This document shows, piece by piece, positions 6,618 to 12,005 of a stretch of DNA of 12,005 nt. The position numbers and the translations under genes are program-made. The first letter of the stretch is position 1. The number at the start of each line of letters is the position of its first letter. Below the pieces are notes generated by a model that had not been told where the DNA came from, did no database searches, and saw only the letters and a program-made list of their open reading frames with translations. This DNA is from Bacteroidetes bacterium CG2_30_32_10 (GTDB lineage Bacteria; Bacteroidota; Bacteroidia; Bacteroidales; CG2-30-32-10), in assembly GCA_001872995.1 (NCBI GenBank), contig MNXO01000095.1, forward strand, positions 1-12,005. The letters run 5' to 3'.

Positions 6618-7511
6618 TTAAAACTTATAAGAAAGTCCTAAACCAAATACTTCTTTGAACTGTGTTCGAGCTCCTTCTCCTATCTGCGTATTTACTCCAT
6701 TAATATCTTTCATAATAGGGATTTTTGTATCATCATCATATATAAGAGAAGTAGCAATGTTTGCAGTAATATAATTATTAATTTTGAATGCCAACATCGC
6801 ATCCCAATTAACATCAATGTTTTGGGGATTATGAGCATAATTGCTAAACAAATCTAATTTAGTGGAAAAAGAAACATTTTGTATGATATCCTTTTTAAAA
6901 GCGACAGTAATGTATGCACCAAATTCTTCTCTATGTGTTTTGCCTGAATCAACTCCATAAGCACCAGCATCGGCAAGTTTTTGCCCGTTAACAATGGTAA
7001 TTTTGCCCGTTGCAGGCGAAAAATACAAAGAAAAAAAATCATTTGGTTTATAATCCATACCCAACGATAATAAGATGTATGCAGGAGCTGCAAATTTAGA
7101 AACCACAACACTATCATTTGGATAGCTGTAGCCATCAGCAAACTGGCTTTTAAAATTAATCAATGCAGAGTAATACCAATTGTTGATAGCCAAATGCCCG
7201 TATTTAGAGTTCAAGTCAATTTTATCATCGCTCTTTCTAAGATTAGCTTTACCGATTTTGGTCATTCCATAAGCCATATCCAAAGTGTTATCCCAAGAAG
7301 TTTTTTCTTTTTGATAATTAGCAAATAAATTAACAAAAGCGCTTGCTGAAATGCTGTTTTCTCCACCCGCAGCCCAATTACTTAAACTAACTTGGTTGAA
7401 ATTGAGTGAACCTACACCGCCTTTCTTCCACAACTTAGTAGTATCGATAGTTTGTGCATAATTTATATTAAAAAATAAGCACACCAATAACAAAATAAAA
7501 AATCTTTTCAT
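6618..7511 (-). CDS. DUF3078 family outer-membrane protein
   Basis: Exported protein of unknown function found in Bacteroidota. Residues 1-19 form a signal peptide (MKRFFILLLVCLFFNINYA|Q). The body matches the DUF3078 pattern: LWKKGGVGSLNFNQVSLSNWAAGGENSIS near the start, SWDNTLDMAYG, then alternating polar/hydrophobic strands with aromatic girdles (YGHLAINNWYYSALINFKSQ, EFGAYITVAFKKDI, FSTKLDLFSNYAHNP, WDAMLAFKINNYI, EVFGLGLSYKF). The C terminus ends in Phe after an amphipathic strand, as in many outer-membrane beta-barrels, so a barrel in the outer membrane is likely. It starts 30 bases after the mscL stop and may be co-transcribed with it. No convincing terminator follows in the 71 bases before the next gene. 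Ligand or role is unknown. Confidence 0.85.
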   Translation of the reverse strand: MKRFFILLLVCLFFNINYAQTIDTTKLWKKGGVGSLNFNQVSLSNWAAGGENSISASAFVNLFANYQKEKTSWDNTLDMAYGMTKIGKANLRKSDDKIDLNSKYGHLAINNWYYSALINFKSQFADGYSYPNDSVVVSKFAAPAYILLSLGMDYKPNDFFSLYFSPATGKITIVNGQKLADAGAYGVDSGKTHREEFGAYITVAFKKDIIQNVSFSTKLDLFSNYAHNPQNIDVNWDAMLAFKINNYITANIATSLIYDDDTKIPIMKDINGVNTQIGEGARTQFKEVFGLGLSYKF

Positions 7512-7541
7512 AATTTTTTAATACTAAAAGGTTTAGATTAA

Positions 7542-7952
7542 CTATTTTTTTAATAAATCTCTTATTTCAGTAAGAAGCACTTCCGATTTTGGTGGTTCTG
7601 CAGGTGTAGCAGGTTTTTCTTGTTTGCGTTTCATTTTATTCATTCCTTTTATGATTAGAAATAAAGCAAATGCAATAATAATGAAATCAATAAAAGTTTG
7701 TATAAAATTTCCTATATTAATTGTAACGGCTGGAATAGTTTTGCCAACATTATTTACATAACCATCTAATAAGGTGAATTTTAGGTCAGTAAAATTTAAA
7801 CCGCCAATGATATAACCAATTGGTGGCATTAATATATCGCTTACCAATGAAGATATGATTTTTCCAAATGCACCACCTATAATGATACCTACTGCCAAAT
7901 CAACAACGCTTCCTTTTGAAGCAAATTCCTTAAATTCTTTAATGACTCCCAT
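7542..7952 (-). CDS. mscL: Large-conductance mechanosensitive channel MscL
   Basis: Homopentameric inner-membrane channel that opens under high membrane tension to release solutes during hypo-osmotic shock. The 136-residue length is normal. An N-terminal amphipathic helix (MGVIKEFKEFASKGSVVDLA) leads to the pore-lining TM1 (about 15-45) with the family signature VDLAVGIIIGGAFGKIISSLV and DILMPPIGYIIGG. A periplasmic loop (about 46-72) precedes TM2 (about 73-102, IGNFIQTFIDFIIIAFALFLIIKG). The charged linker KMKRKQEK and a C-terminal helix (LLTEIRDLLKK) form the cytoplasmic bundle. A promoter matching the Bacteroidota consensus lies 33 bases upstream. DUF3078 follows 30 bases after the stop. 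Confidence 0.97.
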   Translation of the reverse strand: MGVIKEFKEFASKGSVVDLAVGIIIGGAFGKIISSLVSDILMPPIGYIIGGLNFTDLKFTLLDGYVNNVGKTIPAVTINIGNFIQTFIDFIIIAFALFLIIKGMNKMKRKQEKPATPAEPPKSEVLLTEIRDLLKK

Positions 7953-7984
7953 GTCTTTTTTTTTGTTAAATGAATATTTTATAG

Positions 7985-8014
7985 CAAATTTAATATTAAT
8001 AAGTGAAAAAACAA
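7985..8014 (-). promoter_or_regulatory. Promoter of mscL
   Basis: Read on the minus strand: TTG (8014-8012), 19 bases, TAAATTTG (7992-7985), a full match to TTG-N(17-23)-TAnnTTTG. Transcription should begin near 7978-7980, about 26 bases before the ATG. A palindrome sits just upstream at 8036-8056. Confidence 0.7.
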
Positions 8015-8035
8015 TTTTTTTAAATACACTTAAAA

Positions 8036-8056
8036 TTCAATAAACGATTTATTGAA
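8036..8056. promoter_or_regulatory. Palindrome between divergent mscL and nifJ (candidate operator)
   Basis: TTCAATAAA (8036-8044) and TTTATTGAA (8048-8056) are exact complements around CGA. The centre lies about 32 bp upstream of the mscL -33 element and about 50 bp upstream of the proposed nifJ promoter. With no T tract or adjacent gene end, a dimeric-regulator site fits better than a terminator. The regulator is unknown. Confidence 0.45.
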
Positions 8057-8094
8057 CAATAGCAATGACTACCACATTATTTAATTAATATTTT

Positions 8095-8136
8095 TTTGAA
8101 TAATTATATGATTAAATATTATATTTTGTAACTTCG
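8095..8136 (+). promoter_or_regulatory. Probable nifJ promoter region
   Basis: TTTG at 8095-8098 is followed, 23 bases later, by TATTTTG (8122-8128). An overlapping alternative -7 box, TAACTTCG (8129-8136), differs from TAnnTTTG by one base but lacks a well-placed TTG. Which one is used cannot be decided by reading; either gives a leader of about 65-75 bases. Confidence 0.35.
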
Positions 8137-8161
8137 CAAACTTATTGTTTTTTATTAAAAC

Positions 8162-8176
8162 CCCTGAAATTCAGGG
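8162..8176 (+). repeat. Small palindrome in the nifJ leader
   Basis: CCCTGAA (8162-8168) and TTCAGGG (8170-8176) pair around a single A. In RNA it would be a 5-bp GC-rich stem with an AAATT loop, 28 bases before the start codon. It could be a protein-binding site or an mRNA-stabilising hairpin; there is no T tract for termination. Confidence 0.4.
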
Positions 8177-8204
8177 AATTATTATATTAAAATGATTATA
8201 ATTT

Positions 8205-11200
8205 ATGGAAAAGAAAAATTTTATTACCTGTGATGGTAATTATGCCGCAGCGCATATTGCATACATGTTTAGTGAAGTAGCTGCAATTTATCCTATTACA
8301 CCTTCTTCAACAATGGCAGAATATGTTGATGAATGGGCTGCTTTTGGAAAAAAGAACATTTTTGGAGAAACAGTTAAAGTAGTTGAAATGCAATCAGAAG
8401 GCGGAGCTGCTGGTGCAGTGCATGGTTCTTTACAAGCAGGTGCTTTAACATCCACTTTTACTTCTTCACAAGGCTTGTTATTGATGATTCCTAACATGTA
8501 TAAAATTGCCGGTGAATTATTGCCAGGTGTATTTCATGTTGCAGCCAGAAGTTTAGCAGCACAGGCTTTATCAATTTTTGGAGACCATAGCGATGTGATG
8601 GCTACCCGTCAAACTGGTTTTGCTATGTTAGCAACTGGTAGTGTTCAAGAAATTATGGATTTAGGTGGCGTTGCTCATCTAGCAACTCTTAAAACAAGGA
8701 TCCCTTTCCTGCATTTTTTTGATGGTTTTAGAACTTCTCACGAAATTCAAAAAGTGGAAGCCCCTTCTACCGAACAAATGGCTTCTTTGCTCGATTTCAA
8801 AGCTGTTCAATCCTTCCGCGATAGGTCTTTAAATCCTGAACATCCTTTTACAAGAGGTACTGCTCAAAATCCTGATATCTATTTTCAAACTCGTGAAGCT
8901 GCTAATAAATTCTATGATGCTGTTCCTGATGTGGTGGAAGATTATATGCAACAACTATCTAAAGTAACAGGTAGAGAATATCATCCTTTTACTTATTATG
9001 GTCCTAAAGATGCTGAAAATATTATTGTTGCAATGGGTTCTGTTACTGAAACCATTAAAGAAGTTATTGACTATTTAGAATCTAAAGGCGAAAAATTAGG
9101 TTTAATTTCTGTACATCTTTACAGACCTTTCTCAGCCAAATATTTGCTTAAAGTATTGCCCAAATCTGTTAAAAAAATATGTGTACTTGACCGTACCAAA
9201 GAAATTGGTGCCAATGGCGACCCATTATATTTGGATGTAAAAGACATTTTCTATGGAATGCCTAATGCTCCTATTATTGTTGGTGGTAGATATGGTTTAA
9301 GCTCTAAAGATACTACTCCATCGCAAATTCTTGCCATCAATGAAAATATCAAAACAAAAGCACCAAAGAACCAATTTACTATTGGAATTGTTGATGATGT
9401 TACAAATACATCTTTACCTCAATTACCTGAAGTAAGTGTTTCTACAAAAGGCACTTACGAAGCTAAGTTTTATGGATTAGGTGCTGATGGCACAGTAGGT
9501 GCTAATAAAAACTCCATCAAAATTATTGGTGAATCTACCGATAAATATTGTCAAGCTTACTTTGCTTATGATTCAAAAAAATCGGGCGGTATTACCGTTT
9601 CTCACCTTCGTTTTGGCGATAATCCAATTCGTTCGCCTTATTTAGTAAATACTCCAGACTTTGTTGCTTGTCACGTTTCTTCTTATTTGGATAAATATGA
9701 TATGCTCAAAGGACTGAAAAAAGGAGGAACTTTCTTATTTAATAGCATTTGGGATAGCGAAGAAACTAAAAAACGTTTGCCAGATAATATGAAAAAATAT
9801 CTTGCAGAAAACGATATTAAATTATACACAATTAATGCTACAGCTATTGCTGAAGAAATTGGATTAGGTAATCGTACCAATACCATCATGCAAGCTGCTT
9901 TCTTTAAAGTTGCCAATGTAATCCCTTATGAATTGGCTGTTACCAATATGAAAAAAGCCATATACAAATCTTATGGCAAAAAGGGAGAAGATATTGTGAA
10001 CATGAATTATGCTGCGGTGGACAAAGGTGGTGAAGTAATTCAAATTCCCGTTCCTGCAGAATGGAAAAATATTACAATTAAACCTAAAACAGACACCCGC
10101 AATATTCCTGATTTCATTAAAAATGTGATGGAACCAATCAATGCACAAAAAGGAGATGACCTACCTGTAAGTGCATTCTTGGGTCGCGAAGATGGAACAT
10201 TCCCAGCCGGCACTACCGAATATGAAAAAAGAGGTATTGCAGTGAATGTTCCCGAATGGATCCCAGAAAACTGTATTCAATGTAATCAATGCTCCTATGT
10301 TTGCCCTCACGCAGCTATTCGTCCTTTCTTATTAACTGAAGAAGAAATGAAAAAAGTTCCTGCAAATACCAAAACATTGAAAGCTACAGGAAAAGAATTG
10401 GAAGGTTTACAATTCAAAATTCAAGTGAGTGTGCTCGATTGTACTGGTTGTGGTAATTGTGCAGATGTTTGTCCTGCCAAGACAAAAGCATTAGTGATGA
10501 AACCTCTTGGGGAACAAACTGCTGAAATTGAAAGATACAGCTATATGTCAAACAAAGTTACTTACAAAGATAACTTGATTGATAAATTTAAAACATTTAA
10601 AAATAGCCAATTTGCTCAACCGTTGTTCGAGTTTTCTGGCGCTTGTGCTGGTTGTGGCGAAACTCCTTATATCAAATTGATTACTCAGTTATTTGGTGAA
10701 CGAATGATGGTTGCCAATGCAACTGGTTGTTCTTCCATTTATGGTGGTTCTGCTCCTTCAACTCCTTATTGTGCAAGTAAACGCAATGGTTTTGGACCAG
10801 CTTGGGCTAATTCTTTATTCGAAGATAATGCAGAATACGGTTTAGGAATGGCTACTGCTATTGATAAAATGAGAGAAAGAATTGCTCGATTGATGAATGA
10901 GGCTATCAATGGCAATGTTTCTTCTGAAATGAAAGCAGCCTTTAAAGAATGGTTGGATGGAAAAGACGATACAGATAAATCTCTTGCTGCTTCCGAAAAA
11001 GTATTAAAACTAATCACTAATTCAAATGACCCTATTGCTAAACAAATATTTGACTGCAAACAATTTTTAGTTAAAAAATCTATGTGGATTTTTGGTGGCG
11101 ATGGTTGGGCTTATGATATTGGTTATGGTGGTTTAGACCATGTGCTTGCCTCTGGTGAAAACGTAAATGTGCTTGTTTTAGATACCGAAGTATATTCTAA

Positions 11201-11741
11201 CACTGGTGGACAGTCTTCAAAATCAACTCCAATTGGTGCTGTTGCTAAATTTGCTGCATCTGGCAAAAGAGTTCGCAAAAAAGATTTGGGGATGATGGCA
11301 ATGTCTTATGGTTATGTTTATGTTGCTCAAGTTGCAATGGGAGCAAATCAAAGTCAATATTTCAGAGTATTAAAAGAAGCCGAAGCATTTAATGGTCCTT
11401 CTATTATTATTGCTTATGCTCCTTGTATCAACCACGGCTTGCGTGCTGGTATGGGAAAAACACAAGCAGAAGCCAATCTTGCAGTTGAAAGTGGATATTG
11501 GCATTTGTATCGCTACAATCCAACATTGGCAGAAGAAGGAAAAAATCCTTTTACTTTAGATTCGAAAGAACCTAAATGGGAAGAGTTCCAAAATTTCTTA
11601 AACTCTGAAGTGCGTTATTCTTCTCTCAAGAAATCCTTCCCTAAAGAAGCTGAAGAATTATTTAAAGCTGCCGAAACCAATGCAAAATGGCGTTTTGATA
11701 GCTACAAACGTTTGGCTGCAATGGATTACACCAAAAAGTAA
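8205..11741 (+). CDS. nifJ: Pyruvate:ferredoxin (flavodoxin) oxidoreductase, single-chain
   Basis: Cytosolic homodimeric enzyme that oxidises pyruvate with CoA to acetyl-CoA and CO2, passing electrons to ferredoxin or flavodoxin. All fused domains are present in the 1178 residues, the usual length. The N-terminal pyrimidine-binding domain has YPITPSS (T32), E65 and R115. The transketolase C-terminal-like and gamma domains follow. A ferredoxin domain holds two 4Fe-4S sites, C690/C693/C696/C700 and C746/C749/C752/C756. The cysteines for the proximal cluster are C814, C817, C842 and C1074. The TPP/Mg site has D966 in GGDGWAYDIG and N999 in YSNTGGQ. These positions track the Desulfovibrio africanus enzyme with offsets of one to three residues, so it should be active. 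No ribosome binding site is seen; the start is set by the conserved N-terminus (KKNFITCDGNYAAAHIAY). It is monocistronic, with no clear terminator after the stop. Confidence 0.98.
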   Translation: MEKKNFITCDGNYAAAHIAYMFSEVAAIYPITPSSTMAEYVDEWAAFGKKNIFGETVKVVEMQSEGGAAGAVHGSLQAGALTSTFTSSQGLLLMIPNMYKIAGELLPGVFHVAARSLAAQALSIFGDHSDVMATRQTGFAMLATGSVQEIMDLGGVAHLATLKTRIPFLHFFDGFRTSHEIQKVEAPSTEQMASLLDFKAVQSFRDRSLNPEHPFTRGTAQNPDIYFQTREAANKFYDAVPDVVEDYMQQLSKVTGREYHPFTYYGPKDAENIIVAMGSVTETIKEVIDYLESKGEKLGLISVHLYRPFSAKYLLKVLPKSVKKICVLDRTKEIGANGDPLYLDVKDIFYGMPNAPIIVGGRYGLSSKDTTPSQILAINENIKTKAPKNQFTIGIVDDVTNTSLPQLPEVSVSTKGTYEAKFYGLGADGTVGANKNSIKIIGESTDKYCQAYFAYDSKKSGGITVSHLRFGDNPIRSPYLVNTPDFVACHVSSYLDKYDMLKGLKKGGTFLFNSIWDSEETKKRLPDNMKKYLAENDIKLYTINATAIAEEIGLGNRTNTIMQAAFFKVANVIPYELAVTNMKKAIYKSYGKKGEDIVNMNYAAVDKGGEVIQIPVPAEWKNITIKPKTDTRNIPDFIKNVMEPINAQKGDDLPVSAFLGREDGTFPAGTTEYEKRGIAVNVPEWIPENCIQCNQCSYVCPHAAIRPFLLTEEEMKKVPANTKTLKATGKELEGLQFKIQVSVLDCTGCGNCADVCPAKTKALVMKPLGEQTAEIERYSYMSNKVTYKDNLIDKFKTFKNSQFAQPLFEFSGACAGCGETPYIKLITQLFGERMMVANATGCSSIYGGSAPSTPYCASKRNGFGPAWANSLFEDNAEYGLGMATAIDKMRERIARLMNEAINGNVSSEMKAAFKEWLDGKDDTDKSLAASEKVLKLITNSNDPIAKQIFDCKQFLVKKSMWIFGGDGWAYDIGYGGLDHVLASGENVNVLVLDTEVYSNTGGQSSKSTPIGAVAKFAASGKRVRKKDLGMMAMSYGYVYVAQVAMGANQSQYFRVLKEAEAFNGPSIIIAYAPCINHGLRAGMGKTQAEANLAVESGYWHLYRYNPTLAEEGKNPFTLDSKEPKWEEFQNFLNSEVRYSSLKKSFPKEAEELFKAAETNAKWRFDSYKRLAAMDYTKK

Positions 11742-11811
11742 ATAATATTTACTGAAAATAAAAAAGCTATTGATTTTGTTGGTTATGTTTTAGAATAATG
11801 TAGAAATTTAT

Positions 11812-11819
11812 TATCTTTG
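11812..11819 (+). promoter_or_regulatory. Probable -7 box of the gene starting at 11839
   Basis: TATCTTTG (then C) is an exact TAnnTTTG box, 19 bases before the ATG at 11839. At the right distance upstream only TTTT (11788-11791, 20 bases away) approximates the -33 TTTG. The gene therefore seems to have its own promoter. Confidence 0.5.
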
Positions 11820-11838
11820 CAAAATAAAAAGAATAAAT

Positions 11839-12005
11839 ATGGATTTACGAAATATCATAAAAACATTAACCCAGAATGAAAAAGCAGAATTAGCACTGAT
11901 GCTTAATCAGGAATTAAAAGCACCAACTACTGATTTTTTTCTATCTTTATTAAATTCAGATCAAAAAATACTTTGCCCGCATTGTAAAAGCAATGATATA
12001 TATGG
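11839..12005 (+). CDS. N-terminal fragment of a zinc-ribbon protein, probably an IS1595-like transposase (cut by window end)
   Basis: The open frame runs from ATG 11839 to the right edge, 55 complete codons. It begins MDLRNIIKTLTQNEKAELAL, a short helical segment, and reaches CPHCKSNDIYG at the edge. This CPxC knuckle is the first half of a zinc ribbon. A short helical leader followed by CPHC-x-S-x-x-I-x-x-G is the layout at the N-terminus of IS1595/ISXO2-type transposases, which continue with a second CxxC and a DDE domain. Neither the second CxxC nor the catalytic domain is in the window, so this is inference from a short stretch. A different zinc-ribbon protein is possible. The gene is preceded by a good -7 box and no Shine-Dalgarno sequence. 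No terminal inverted repeat can be tested because the other end is missing. Confidence 0.5.
   Translation, partial: MDLRNIIKTLTQNEKAELALMLNQELKAPTTDFFLSLLNSDQKILCPHCKSNDIY

Noticed and set aside
6606..6619. AAAGT/ACTTT mini-hairpin at the end of the DUF3078 gene as a terminator
   Set aside because: Only five A/T-rich pairs and it overlaps the stop codon; too weak to call.
7855..8043. Small plus-strand frame overlapping the mscL start
   Set aside because: Antisense to the mscL N-terminus and its promoter; no domain, no promoter of its own.
10766..11059. Minus-strand frames within nifJ, including those near 8288, 9683 and 9864
   Set aside because: nifJ is intact with every catalytic and cluster-binding residue; the antisense frames have no family resemblance.
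1..12005. CRISPR array, tRNA, rRNA or riboswitch
   Set aside because: No regularly spaced repeats beyond the four hairpin units, and no tRNA-like or known riboswitch-like pattern was seen in the intergenic regions on either strand.

Overview
The window (about one third G+C) reads as a chromosomal stretch of a member of the Bacteroidota. Three things point there: two secreted proteases end in type IX secretion (T9SS, Por) C-terminal sorting domains; several promoters fit the Bacteroidota pattern TTG-N(17-23)-TAnnTTTG rather than the classical -35/-10 boxes; and Shine-Dalgarno sequences are essentially absent before the start codons. A full-length pyruvate:ferredoxin oxidoreductase suggests an anaerobic, microaerobic or fermentative lifestyle.

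Layout. 1-4182 (+): two consecutive exported proteases of different catalytic class. The first is the 3' part of an M6-family zinc metalloprotease (with PKD and T9SS domains). The second is a complete lysyl-endopeptidase-like S1 serine protease (signal peptide, propeptide, catalytic domain, CARDB-like and choice-of-anchor-J-like domains, T9SS domain). An 18-bp perfect hairpin separates them and a second terminator closes the pair. 4234-4597: a non-coding stretch with four degenerate hairpin units and a pair of 13-bp direct repeats in front of a promoter. 4598-5629 (+): a family 2 glycosyltransferase. 5630-7952 (-): aroQ (type II dehydroquinase), a PepSY-like exported protein, a DUF3078 outer-membrane protein and mscL, read leftwards from at least two promoters (before mscL and before the PepSY-like gene). 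7953-8204: divergent control region with a 9-bp-arm palindrome. 8205-11741 (+): nifJ. 11839-12005 (+): the beginning of a zinc-ribbon protein that is probably an insertion-sequence transposase, cut by the window edge.

How the genes fit together. The two proteases form a plausible extracellular protein-degradation pair exported by the same T9SS machinery. The leftward cluster mixes envelope functions (mechanosensitive channel, beta-barrel protein, periplasmic PepSY-like protein) with one shikimate-pathway enzyme. nifJ stands alone as a central carbon and redox gene. I see no defence system, CRISPR array, tRNA or rRNA. The least explained elements are the hairpin cluster at 4294-4453 and the palindrome at 8036-8056; neither is strong enough to call a new system.
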